NCBI GenBank assembly: GCA_039822105.1
Contig: JBCBMW010000002.1
Location: forward strand, 313,768 to 377,767
Direction of reading: 5' to 3'
DNA: 64,000 nucleotides
Source: Parvularcula sp039822105
Lineage (GTDB): Bacteria; Pseudomonadota; Alphaproteobacteria; Caulobacterales; Parvularculaceae
Below the pieces are notes generated by a model that saw only the letters and a list, made by a program, of their open reading frames with translations, did not search any database and was not told where the DNA came from. Made by a program: the position numbers and the translations under genes. Shown here piece after piece: positions 7,661 through 15,256 of this stretch; the first letter of the stretch is position 1, and the number at the start of each line of letters is the position of its first letter.

Positions 7661-8821
7661 ATGGCCACTCTCACAGCTTTGAAAGTCTCGAAGGCCAAAG
7701 AGCCGGGGAAGTACTTCGACCAAGGTGGCCTCATGCTGGTGGTCAAACCGACTGGCGCGGCGTCCTGGGTCCTGCGCACCATGGTCCAGGGCAAGAGGTA
7801 CGAGATCGGCCTCGGCTCACGCGGAGATGTCAGCCTTGCCGAAGCACGCGAGCTTGCTCGCGAAACCCGCAAGAAGCTACGCGCGGGCGCGACCCCCTCG
7901 TCTTTGCGGGCTGAAGCCAATAAGCTTCGGGGTATGACCTTTGCCGATGCTGCTCGCCGGGTGCATGCCGAACGCCTTCCCGGATGGAAGAATGAGAAGC
8001 ATGCGGCGCAATGGATCTCGACGCTTGAGACCTACGCTTTCCCCACCCTCGGTGATGTGCCGGTGGCTGAGATTGGCTCGTCGCACATCCTCGACGTAAT
8101 CCAGCCGCTCTGGCTTGAGAAAGCGGAAACCGCTCGCCGGACCAAACAGCGGATTGGGTCCGTGCTCGACTGGGCGCACGCTAAGGAAGAACGCTCTGAG
8201 CCCGCGCCCATGCGAGCCGTCGATGCAGCGCTCAAGAAGCAGAAGAGCGCGCCTAAGCACTTCGCCGCCATGCCCTATGAGGAGATGCCCGCGCTGATGG
8301 CCAAGCTCTCCGAAAGCAAGGGTGTGGGGGCCTTAGCGCTTCGTTTCACCATCCTCACGGCTGCCCGTTCGGGAGAGGTGCGCGGCGCAACCTGGGGCGA
8401 GATTGATCTTGATGCCAAGACATGGACCGTGCCCGGAGAACGGATGAAGGCTGGTGAAGAGCATATCGTTCCGCTCTCTGATGCCGCTATCGATCTTCTG
8501 AATGCCTCACGGATGCTTACAGACGGCGCACCAGGCACGATCATCTTTCCCGGCATGCGCGGGCGTCGTCTATCTGACATGACGCTCGGCAAGGCCCTCA
8601 AGACCGCTGGCGGTGACGCCTACACCGTGCACGGCACAGCGCGTTCAAGCTTCAGGGATTGGGCTGCGGAGCAAACAGACTTTGCAGGCGACATCGTGGA
8701 AGCGGCGCTAGCGCACACCATCAAGAACAAGGTCGAGGCCGCTTACCGGCGGACCAACTATCTCGAAAAACGCCGTGAGCTGATGGCGGAGTGGTGCGAA
8801 TACATGGCTTCGACCGTATGA
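7661..8821 (+). CDS. int: P4-type tyrosine recombinase / integrase
   Basis: 386 residues. The N-terminal arm-binding domain (DUF4102-like) includes FDQGGLMLVVKPTGAASW and YEIGLGSRGDVSLAEAR. A core-binding SAM-like segment covers about 100-200 and the catalytic domain follows. Catalytic residues visible: Arg in TAARSGEVR, His/Arg in HGTARSSFRDWA, His in EAALAHTIKNKV, and the nucleophile Tyr in AAYRR. This subfamily integrates at tRNA 3' ends, in agreement with the tRNA-Ser repeat at both element ends. Its stop overlaps the next gene by ATGA, so the two are translated together. It appears intact. Confidence 0.95.
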   Translation: MATLTALKVSKAKEPGKYFDQGGLMLVVKPTGAASWVLRTMVQGKRYEIGLGSRGDVSLAEARELARETRKKLRAGATPSSLRAEANKLRGMTFADAARRVHAERLPGWKNEKHAAQWISTLETYAFPTLGDVPVAEIGSSHILDVIQPLWLEKAETARRTKQRIGSVLDWAHAKEERSEPAPMRAVDAALKKQKSAPKHFAAMPYEEMPALMAKLSESKGVGALALRFTILTAARSGEVRGATWGEIDLDAKTWTVPGERMKAGEEHIVPLSDAAIDLLNASRMLTDGAPGTIIFPGMRGRRLSDMTLGKALKTAGGDAYTVHGTARSSFRDWAAEQTDFAGDIVEAALAHTIKNKVEAAYRRTNYLEKRRELMAEWCEYMASTV

Positions 8822-9549
8822 AAACGAAAATTGAAACGACTTATGAAAGAATTTCAAGGCTCAACGAGTTAGCAGCCTCCCGAGGCGGATGGATCACCGC
8901 TAGGGATGCTATGAACTTGGCCAAAAAAGAACTTGGCTCAGAACACGGCGGTGCCCTCGCTATATGCGGCCGCGCCTATGCGGGACTTATTCAGGGGGTT
9001 GCTCGCCGTTACCACTCAGACGTTCCAATCCGTAGACTTGAGCAACCAGACGGATCTATCATTGCAGACTATGAACTCGATCACTTCGCCGTGCCTGCGA
9101 AGTTTTGGTGGGCGAAGGGCTGGGAGGCTCTAGAACAAAACTGGGTGTCTGGTGACTTTTCGACTTGGCTTGAAAAGAAGCACCAACTTAAGGCCTACGG
9201 TGTTCGGTTTTTTCGAGACGACATTGTGGAACTGTTCCCAAAGGCGGCGGACGAAACAACCGAGCAGCCGACGATAAAGCAAACCTCATCCGAGCAGGCC
9301 AAAACGCAAAATGCCCAACCCAAAATAACAAAGGGCGGGCGCCCAAAAAAGGACTTCTGGGAGCCTATGTGGGCGATGGTGCTTACTGCCTACGCGGAAG
9401 CCAAGTTACCGCTTGATGCGCATACCGATCTGGTCAGTTTCCTGAGTCAGTGGTGTATCAACAACGGCCATAAAGCGAGCGACTCGGCGCTAAAGGAACG
9501 AGCGACAATGATACGAGACGCTCTTAAAGAGGCTGGGCACAATCTATAA
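8818..9549 (+). CDS. Integrase-coupled protein of unknown function
   Basis: 243 residues from the ATG at 8818, which overlaps the integrase stop (ATGA). Two parts are visible. The N-terminal ~145 residues contain several Trp and acidic or basic helices. After a Gln/Thr-rich linker (about 150-180) comes a basic AT-hook-like KGGRPKK motif and a C-terminal ~70-residue helical domain. The AT-hook and tight coupling to int suggest a DNA-associated role, perhaps recombination directionality or regulation. I do not recognise the family. The base composition is more AT-rich than the integrase. Confidence 0.7.
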   Translation: MKTKIETTYERISRLNELAASRGGWITARDAMNLAKKELGSEHGGALAICGRAYAGLIQGVARRYHSDVPIRRLEQPDGSIIADYELDHFAVPAKFWWAKGWEALEQNWVSGDFSTWLEKKHQLKAYGVRFFRDDIVELFPKAADETTEQPTIKQTSSEQAKTQNAQPKITKGGRPKKDFWEPMWAMVLTAYAEAKLPLDAHTDLVSFLSQWCINNGHKASDSALKERATMIRDALKEAGHNL

Positions 9550-9585
9550 CTATATGTTTTTATGAGGTTATAAACCCCTCCCCGC

Positions 9586-9604
9586 GACTGGTTTTTGGCC
9601 AGTC
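9586..9604. repeat. Short hairpin between the int operon and xis-like gene
   Basis: GACTGG at 9586-9591 and CCAGTC at 9599-9604 can form a 6-bp stem with a 7-base loop that includes five T. There is no downstream T-run on the plus strand, so it is at best a weak terminator or a protein-binding dyad. Confidence 0.35.
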
Positions 9605-9636
9605 TGGATGACGGTTCGCTCACTGCCAGTCATTCT

Positions 9637-9660
9637 CTCCGTGTTGAAACACGCACGGAG
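9637..9660 (+). promoter_or_regulatory. Dyad/hairpin covering the ribosome-binding site of the xis-like gene
   Basis: CTCCGTG (9637-9643) pairs with CACGGAG (9654-9660). The GGAG at 9657-9660 is the Shine-Dalgarno sequence for the ATG at 9669 (8-base spacing), so this fold would hide it. A competing inner palindrome, CGTGTT-GA-AACACG (9640-9653), could instead be an operator or an alternative hairpin that frees the site. This is seen in sequence; the regulatory effect is inferred. Confidence 0.5.
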
Positions 9661-9668
9661 ATGTCCCT

Positions 9669-9863
9669 ATGACACCAACTACAGAACCATACGCACTAAG
9701 CCCAACGGACGCTGCCCGCGCCTTATCAGTTGGCAGATCGACCGTTTACAAACTCATTTCTCAAGGCGATCTCGAAACGACCAAGATCGGCACGCGCACT
9801 CTTGTCACCACACGGTCAATCAAAGCGCTCGCTGAGCCAAAAACTCAGGAGACCGCCCAATGA
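9669..9863 (+). CDS. Excisionase-like helix-turn-helix protein
   Basis: 64 residues. The pattern ALSPTDAARALSVGRSTVYKLISQGDL followed by a short wing (TTKIGTRTLVTTRSI) matches the HTH_17/AlpA-Xis group of small DNA-binding proteins in integrative elements. It is likely the recombination directionality factor and/or an early-operon regulator. It is the first gene of a run (9669-12895) with overlapping stops and starts. Its ribosome-binding site lies in a potential hairpin at 9637-9660. Confidence 0.8.
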   Translation: MTPTTEPYALSPTDAARALSVGRSTVYKLISQGDLETTKIGTRTLVTTRSIKALAEPKTQETAQ

Positions 9864-10078
9864 GTGCTGCTGTGATCGCCTTGCCGAGCAAGCGCTGGCA
9901 GCAAATGCGCCGTGACTGCCTCGCCGCCCACCGCGACAAGGACTTCGCCTTCACCGGGGACGAGGTCGCGTTCATGCAGCGGCTTGGCCTTGATGGTCCG
10001 CCGGGTGCTGATGAGCGCGCGCATATGATCCGTCTGTGGAGCCTCGTCACCTCTGCCTTGGGAGGTGATGATGCCTGA
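9860..10078 (+). CDS. Small hypothetical protein of the element
   Basis: 72 residues, starting in an ATGA overlap with the xis-like gene stop. It is mainly helical and contains no motif I recognise; the N-terminal part is basic (SKRWQQMRRD). Genes at this position in small integrative elements are usually accessory to replication, but nothing in the sequence proves this. Coding status is supported by the overlaps on both sides. Confidence 0.65.
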   Translation: MSAAVIALPSKRWQQMRRDCLAAHRDKDFAFTGDEVAFMQRLGLDGPPGADERAHMIRLWSLVTSALGGDDA

Positions 10079-10376
10079 ACCAGTCTTCCCACGCACAGAA
10101 ACAACGGCGCAGCACTGGACTGACCTCATGCGGCTGGGCTCCGCTCTCGAGGACTTGGCCGAAGCTGCCGGGCTGGCGGCACAGAACATCCGTATAGCGG
10201 CAGCATGGGTTGATCGCGGCGGTGATCCAGCCAGTGATCAAACGCTTGATGGCGCCAGGGACATCCTCGCGGAAGCCCACCGCATTCTTGTGCTCCCCTA
10301 CCTCGCGGCATCACGGGAAAGTGCCGCCGCTCTTCGGACGGAACATGCGAACCTCGCTCAGGAGGTGGCCGCGTGA
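10071..10376 (+). CDS. Small hypothetical protein upstream of the DUF927 ATPase
   Basis: 101 residues from ATG at 10071; an ATG at 10068 and a GTG at 10065 are also in frame. The GGAGG at 10061-10065 has the best spacing to 10071. Largely alpha-helical and Ala-rich, with no known motif. It overlaps the preceding gene by 8 bases and the following DUF927 gene by 4 bases (GTGA), so it is cotranscribed and probably translationally coupled. Confidence 0.65.
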   Translation: MPEPVFPRTETTAQHWTDLMRLGSALEDLAEAAGLAAQNIRIAAAWVDRGGDPASDQTLDGARDILAEAHRILVLPYLAASRESAAALRTEHANLAQEVAA

Positions 10377-12187
10377 AGACCTCAGTGAAAGACGAAGACA
10401 TCTTCGCTGATGCGCCTCCATTCAGCCCTGAGGTTCTTTCATTCCCGGCACCTGATAAGGACACGGGCAGACCAATGTTCATCGCACGCGCGGGCGGCAT
10501 CTATGCCGTGATGGATCGCGATGCGGAGGACTATAGCTTTCTCTGTCCGCCGATTGAAGTGGAGGCTCTGACGAGGAGCGCGGGATCCGAGAACTGGGGA
10601 CGCCTCGTCTCGTTCAAAGACCCCGACGGTGTGGATCATCAGTTCACCATCAGCATGGCTGACGTGAGCGCGGACAGCGGGGCGGAGGTGATCCGCATTC
10701 TCGCGCGCCACGGCTTCGCGGTACCCATGGATCGCAAGCGGAGAGGTCTGCTTCTCTCTTTCCTCGCCTCAGAGAAGCCCACAGAGCGCTTTCGCTGTGT
10801 CGAGCGGCTTGGATGGTCCGAAGGCACGTTCGTTCTTCCTGGGCAAAGCTGGGGGCCGCAAAGCGGTGATCCGATCCTTTGGCAGCCCGAAGGCGGACAA
10901 CCCGACCACGCTTTCGTCAGCAAAGGGAGCCTCGCCCAATGGCAGCAAATGGTAGCTTTGGTTGGTAGTGGTAACCTTCGATTGATCTTCGCCCTGTCAG
11001 CGGCCTTTGCCGGACCACTGATCGATCTCTTTGGCGAAGAGTCCGGGGGCGTCCATTTCCGTGGCTCTTCATCTTGCGGGAAAACGACAGCGTTGCATCT
11101 GGCTGCTTCCGTATGGGGAGGAGAACCGTCGCGCTTCATCAAAACCTGGCGAGCGACGGACAACGCTCTCGAAAGCATCGCCGCAACGCACTGCGACACA
11201 CTTCTTTGCCTTGATGAGCTAGGCCAAGCGTCCGCACCAGCAGCAAGCGCCGCGGCCTACATGCTCGCCAATGGCGCGGGCAAAGCACGGGCATCGCGAA
11301 CGGGCTCAGCACGCAAGCTCGCCTCATGGCGGACGATGTTCCTCTCCACCGGAGAGCTGTCCCTGGCTGATAAGATCAGGGAAGAAGGACGCGGGCGCTC
11401 GGCCAAGGCGGGGCAAGAGGTCCGTATCCTTGATATCGCTGCCGATGCAGGTGCTGGCCTGGGGATCTTCGACACGCTCAATGATGAAGGATCCGGCGCA
11501 GCGCTCTCGGAACGGATCAAACTCGAAACGTCGAGAACCTACGGCACGGCAGGCCCTGCCTTTGTTGGGAAGCTGGTCGAGCAAGACCGTGACAAGCTGG
11601 TGGATGGATACCGCCAAGCCCGCGAGGCATTCATCGCAGAGGTCTTGCAACCTTATCAAAAGCTATCAGGCCAGGTCAGGCGGGCAGCCGCGCGCTTTGC
11701 CCTCATCGCAGCAGCCGGTGAGATGGCGATAGGCTTCGGGGTTCTGCCTTTTGATCAGGGCACCGCGAAGAAAGCGGCAACCCGCTGCTTTGAAGACTGG
11801 CTTCGGGATAGAGGCGGTTCGGACCCTGCCGAAGTCCGTGAAGGCATCGAGCGTGTCCGTGCCTTCGTCACCTCACAGCCCGCGCGCTTTCAGCCATGGG
11901 GCGATGATTTCGATCCTGCCGGTGATCCGCCTCGTGATCTTGCTGGGTACCGACGGACGGGGGATCGTCCACAAGCAGGTTTCTATATCCTTCCCGCTGT
12001 CTTCAAGGGCGAGGTGTGCCGAGGGTTGGATATTCGGGTTGTCGCTGATGCCCTCATCGAACGCGAACTCTTGGTGCCGGGTGCTGACGGCAAGTCGAGC
12101 GGCAAGCACAAACCGCCAGCCTCAAAGAACAGCTCCGGGCTCCGCCTTTATCATGTGAAACCCGCCATCACGGATGAGCAGATATGA
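10373..12187 (+). CDS. DUF927-domain ATPase (helicase/primase-like)
   Basis: 604 residues from a GTG start overlapping the previous stop. Residues ~130-370 hold the DUF927 core: a Walker A loop GSSSCGKTT near residue 232, a Walker B CDTLLCLDELGQ near 275, and an Arg-rich segment LASWRTMFLSTGE. DUF927 proteins are P-loop ATPases related to replicative helicases and are found in small phages, satellites and integrative elements. Here it is the likely replication motor of the element. The C-terminal ~200 residues contain a winged-helix-like region and the segment GYRRTGDRPQAGFYILP. An array of inverted and direct repeats lies just downstream, a candidate origin. Overlaps the next ORF by ATGA. 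Confidence 0.85.
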   Translation: MKTSVKDEDIFADAPPFSPEVLSFPAPDKDTGRPMFIARAGGIYAVMDRDAEDYSFLCPPIEVEALTRSAGSENWGRLVSFKDPDGVDHQFTISMADVSADSGAEVIRILARHGFAVPMDRKRRGLLLSFLASEKPTERFRCVERLGWSEGTFVLPGQSWGPQSGDPILWQPEGGQPDHAFVSKGSLAQWQQMVALVGSGNLRLIFALSAAFAGPLIDLFGEESGGVHFRGSSSCGKTTALHLAASVWGGEPSRFIKTWRATDNALESIAATHCDTLLCLDELGQASAPAASAAAYMLANGAGKARASRTGSARKLASWRTMFLSTGELSLADKIREEGRGRSAKAGQEVRILDIAADAGAGLGIFDTLNDEGSGAALSERIKLETSRTYGTAGPAFVGKLVEQDRDKLVDGYRQAREAFIAEVLQPYQKLSGQVRRAAARFALIAAAGEMAIGFGVLPFDQGTAKKAATRCFEDWLRDRGGSDPAEVREGIERVRAFVTSQPARFQPWGDDFDPAGDPPRDLAGYRRTGDRPQAGFYILPAVFKGEVCRGLDIRVVADALIERELLVPGADGKSSGKHKPPASKNSSGLRLYHVKPAITDEQI

Positions 12188-12627
12188 GCGGCCCTGATCT
12201 CTTCGCAGCCTTCTTCGAAAATGGGTGGAACCGGTGGAACTGTGGAACCGAGACGCTGAAACCCGCAGAAAAACCAGGCTCCAGCGGTTCCACCTTTTCG
12301 GATACCCAGTTCCACCACTCAAACAGCGTGGAACCAGTCCGTTCAAACTGTGGAACCGAGAAACACATTTTAACACATAGGGTTAGACGCCCTGGTTCCA
12401 CAGTTCCACCGGTTCCACGCAAAATTGAAGACGTTGAACGGGAAGAGCGTGAAGCCATCATGATCGAGGACGGAGGAATACCCGCAGCCACGGCAGGCGC
12501 CTTCGCCTTGCTATCATCCGCCCCCTGTCCAGCCGATGACGACACCCGATGGCAAGCCGCAATCGATATGATTGGCGCCGTCCTCAGTGCAGGAAATGTA
12601 AACATTGGTAGACATGCAGATCGATAA
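12184..12627 (+). CDS. ORF spanning the GTGGAAC repeat array
   Basis: 147 codons starting in an ATGA overlap with the DUF927 gene. The first 80 codons run across the repeat array and give unusual Trp/Asn/Cys/Ser-rich, repetitive text (NGWNRWNCGTE, then SNCGTE). The second half (IEDVEREEREAIMIEDGG...) looks more like normal protein. It could be a real gene whose 5' half also carries a DNA element, or the array may be functional DNA with an incidental open frame. The following XRE gene begins inside its 3' end. Confidence 0.4.
   Translation: MSGPDLFAAFFENGWNRWNCGTETLKPAEKPGSSGSTFSDTQFHHSNSVEPVRSNCGTEKHILTHRVRRPGSTVPPVPRKIEDVEREEREAIMIEDGGIPAATAGAFALLSSAPCPADDDTRWQAAIDMIGAVLSAGNVNIGRHADR
12225..12418. 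repeat. Iterated GTGGAAC array with perfect 25-bp inverted repeat
   Basis: Ten copies of the heptamer GTGGAAC occur in 194 bp. Five are forward (starting 12225, 12234, 12242, 12328, 12350) and five reverse (12287, 12309, 12395, 12403, 12412). The outer three on each side form an exact inverted repeat, 12225-12249 against 12394-12418 (25 bp, 144 bp apart). A 16-bp direct repeat (12238-12253, 12346-12361) is also present. Placement directly after a DUF927 ATPase and before an XRE-like regulator suggests a replication origin with iterons or a multi-site operator. Confidence 0.75.
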
Positions 12628-12895
12628 GTTCCGCTGGGTCAAATACCCTTCAAAGCCGCCCCGCAATGGACGAGAGATCCAAGCCGCCCGCGCCCTGCTC
12701 GGATGGACACAAGACGACCTCGCCCAACACTCCGGGCTCCACACAAAGAGCGTCAGCTACTGGGAACGCCACGGAGTGCGACCAGTTGGCGGGATCGCTG
12801 TCAGAGACATGGTGTTAGCGTTCCGCGACCACGGACTGGTCTTCATCAACGGTGGTGTTGCATTGATGACAAATGATGACATCGCTGACGGATAA
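12614..12895 (+). CDS. XRE/Cro-like helix-turn-helix regulator
   Basis: 93 residues from ATG at 12614 (a TTG at 12605 is also in frame). A single helix-turn-helix of the XRE type is evident: REIQAARALLGWTQDDLAQHSGLHTKSVSYWER. A short C-terminal part follows (MVLAFRDHGLVFINGG), typical of small transcriptional regulators in which the end of the sequence contributes to dimerisation. It overlaps the preceding ORF by 14 bases. It probably regulates the element, perhaps through the GTGGAAC sites or the palindrome at 9640-9653. Confidence 0.8.
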   Translation: MQIDKFRWVKYPSKPPRNGREIQAARALLGWTQDDLAQHSGLHTKSVSYWERHGVRPVGGIAVRDMVLAFRDHGLVFINGGVALMTNDDIADG

Positions 12896-13145
12896 TTTTC
12901 AGAGATCCTAAAAGGCCGAAGCGCAATGCTTTTCCGTGATGAATACTGCCTGGGACCGTTTCGGACATGTACACGCGCGCGAGGCCATTGCTATCCGTGG
13001 AGGAGGATATTCGCGCAGTACGAGATTTTACGCTTTGAGAGAGGGCGTGGTCATCACCTCCATTGCTCTCTAAGATACGAGCTCTAAAAACCTAAAAAAG
13101 CTGATAATTGCACGCTGCCCACGATGGGCTTCGAGGTGGAAAGTT
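12896..13145. other. Intergenic region with a possible 44-codon ORF
   Basis: 250 bases. A plus-strand frame at 12939-13073 encodes 44 residues (MNTAWDRFGHVHAREA...). It lacks a clear ribosome-binding site and matches nothing I know. The AT-rich stretch at about 13081-13110 is probably the promoter region of the downstream membrane protein gene. Confidence 0.35.
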
Positions 13146-14120
13146 ATGTACTATTATAACGACGGTGAGCAAGAAGTGGGACCATTTTCTTTTGAACGTC
13201 TTGCTCAGCTCAAAGCTGGCAGTTTCATTGGGCCCGGAACGCTTGTGCGTGAGGGAATTAGTGGAACATGGGTCCCTTACGCGACAATAGCCACCAAAAT
13301 GCCCACTCCCCCCTCGCTTGAAGAGCGCAATATCGATCACGAACATAGTGACAAGCCTTTGGGGGACTCAAAGGGCGCCACTCACAGAGACCCAATGGCG
13401 TCAAGCACTGGCTCCTCAAGCACCAGCCAAACTAGGTTAATGGAGAAGCCGATTGAAGGGCGAAGTCAGCGGTTAGATCAGTTGAATGCAAATCCATTGG
13501 CCAATACAGATTCAACTCCGATCCATGACGATTCCACCAACCCTTCGTCTACAGAGTTTTCCAGTAACGGTTGGACCGCAGCACCTCCGCGGCCATGGCG
13601 CCGCTATGGTGCTAGATTTCTAGACATCACGTTCAACGGTCTTGTTGGCTTGCTCCTTATAGGGATTCTCTTCTACGCTTTCGCGCCACAGACCGCAGAT
13701 AGATTCTTTGGAATATTCGAGAGTGGACCAGGACTTGTACTTGACCTTATTCTCACCGGGTTTGTCGCATCCCTCATCAGCGGTGCACTGATTGGTATGA
13801 CCGGCTTCACACTGGGAAAGTGGATATTTGGAATTAGGATCACTCGAATTGATAAATCGCGTATCGGATTTCGATCTGGAATCGCAAGAGATCTCGAAGT
13901 CTGGATGAAAGGAGTCGGCTTCGGCATCCCAGTCTTTGCTCTCTTCACGATGATCGCCTCATACCAACGCCTCAAAGACGAGGGTCAATCCGACTGGGAC
14001 AGGGGGCGATACATCGCTTGGAGCAGACCGCACAGTAAATTTCAAGTATTTCTAAATATTATCGGAATAGTACTGATCATTGTTTTTTGGGCAATTACTC
14101 AAGGACTCAGTCGAATGTGA
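13146..14120 (+). CDS. GYF_2/RDD-family membrane protein (element cargo)
   Basis: 324 residues. Residues 1-50 form a GYF_2 (DUF4339) domain: YYYNDGEQEVGPFSFERLAQL...W. A Ser/Thr/Pro-rich low-complexity linker covers about 55-145. Then comes an RDD domain with the signature RRYGARFLDITF and two membrane helices (LVGLLLIGILFYAF and LILTGFVASLISGALIGM), and a further C-terminal helix near 305-320. The GYF_2 + RDD combination is recurrent in bacterial membrane proteins of unclear role. As the last gene of the element before the attR side, it is probably cargo; function unknown. More AT-rich than the chromosomal genes. Confidence 0.8.
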   Translation: MYYYNDGEQEVGPFSFERLAQLKAGSFIGPGTLVREGISGTWVPYATIATKMPTPPSLEERNIDHEHSDKPLGDSKGATHRDPMASSTGSSSTSQTRLMEKPIEGRSQRLDQLNANPLANTDSTPIHDDSTNPSSTEFSSNGWTAAPPRPWRRYGARFLDITFNGLVGLLLIGILFYAFAPQTADRFFGIFESGPGLVLDLILTGFVASLISGALIGMTGFTLGKWIFGIRITRIDKSRIGFRSGIARDLEVWMKGVGFGIPVFALFTMIASYQRLKDEGQSDWDRGRYIAWSRPHSKFQVFLNIIGIVLIIVFWAITQGLSRM

Positions 14121-14930
14121 GTAGTGACCCAGGTATGCTGTATATTTATACAACCCCCACAAAGTTAAAAGCAGCCATCATCGCATCCGCAGCGCTGAAA
14201 TCGGCATTCAACACCGGATCGAAGTAGGCAATCTGGACCAACATGCAGGTGACCTTGGCGTGGCAGGACGACAGCCGCCGCGAAAGCAATGATAAGCAGT
14301 TCGCAATGCCGGTAGGTGCTGCTGCGATAGCGCCTAAATCAGGGCGGTTTTACAGGTACTGTCAGCACCAATTGCGGACGTCATGGAATCGCAAGAAATC
14401 TACATCTAGTTGGAGTAGATAGGGAGCCGACTAAATGTGGTTTAACTCCGCATTCAGACCGAATTGCTCTATTGACCCGGCGAATCCCATGTGATTCGAT
14501 ACGAATCAGCGACTGGTGAGACCCGGGTCGGAATCGAACCGACGTGCCCCGGCTTGCGAACTCAGGTGCATAACCATTCTGCCACCGGGTCCACCGTCGC
14601 TGAACGGCAACCCCTGAGAGTTGCATTCGGCATCGGCAACCCAAACTGTATTCGCTTTATTCGTCAAGATCGATTCTGTACTGAGTTTTTCCCGATGCAG
14701 AAGGTCCGCCTGGAACGCCGCCAAGTAGCCTTTCCGAGCTTTGAACGTGCTAGATGATCACCACGTCGGCGTGGCGTTCTCTGAAATACTTTATAGACGG
14801 AAAGACTTCCAGGCCTGAAGTGAACCGAGGCCTTTTGCGGATTATATCTCCTGACACAGTTCCCAGGCATGTCTCCACCCGCAGCCCAGTCCTAGAGCTC
14901 TCGTCGAGCTGGGGCCTTGGGCGCCACTAT
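14121..14930. other. Non-coding right part of the element
   Basis: About 810 bases without a supported gene. It contains the tRNA-like sequence at 14519-14591. A minus-strand open frame at about 14150-14350 ends in a plausible-looking C-terminus (YFDPVLNADFSAADAM) but has no start or recognisable family and may be a decayed gene. I see nothing else. Confidence 0.4.
14519..14591 (-). pseudogene. tRNA-like sequence with a broken anticodon arm
   Basis: The minus strand has a perfect 7-bp acceptor stem (GACCCGG/CCGGGTC), a D-arm with GG and conserved A/T positions, and a perfect T-arm (GTCGG-TTCGATT-CCGAC). The anticodon stem does not close: CTGAG against GCCGG leaves the two inner pairs mismatched around a loop TTCGCAA, and one base is extra. 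No CCA is encoded. It is probably a degenerate tRNA or a recombination chimera rather than a working tRNA; the anticodon cannot be assigned safely. Confidence 0.5.
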
Positions 14931-15256
14931 TCACCTTCTATGACGCTTCATAATCACCTCAATGTCGGCTCGAGCATCCCTCACCTGCCTATAGATGTGC
15001 TCGTTAAGCTCGGTGCACATCTGCGGATTGCTATCGATGATCCATCCTAGCGCCATGTTGAACGCATAGATTTCTCCGAAATACGCATCCAATCGTTCGA
15101 GGTCTTCGTTCAGGCTGGGTTCTCGGGGACCCTCGGCCCCGTTGGCGCGCGAAGCCTCATCGAGTACTTCTCGACTGCATTGAGGGGATGATTGGGGGGT
15201 CTCGAAATCAAAGTCCCCACCATGCTTCTGATCTAATTGATCTTCTGGTGTTCTCG
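14931..15256 (-). pseudogene. 3' piece of an element gene split at the attachment core
   Basis: A minus-strand reading frame ends in TGA at 14933-14931 and runs open back into the tRNA-Ser 3' end without an ATG, GTG or TTG in its first 50 codons. It encodes an acidic helical C-terminus (for example LNEDLERLDAYFGEIYAFN and HIYRQVRDARADIEVIM). Fusing it to the piece at 6252-6213 through the shared 14-bp core gives a 121-codon ORF starting MAMNNGNADSSSATRTPEDQ, with a Shine-Dalgarno sequence. In the integrated state it lies co-directionally just behind tRNA-Ser and could be transcribed by read-through. Protein family not recognised. Confidence 0.65.

Noticed and set aside
14754..15050. Plus-strand ORF of 98 codons near attR
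   Set aside because: It is antisense to the better-supported split-gene piece on the minus strand and has no ribosome-binding site.
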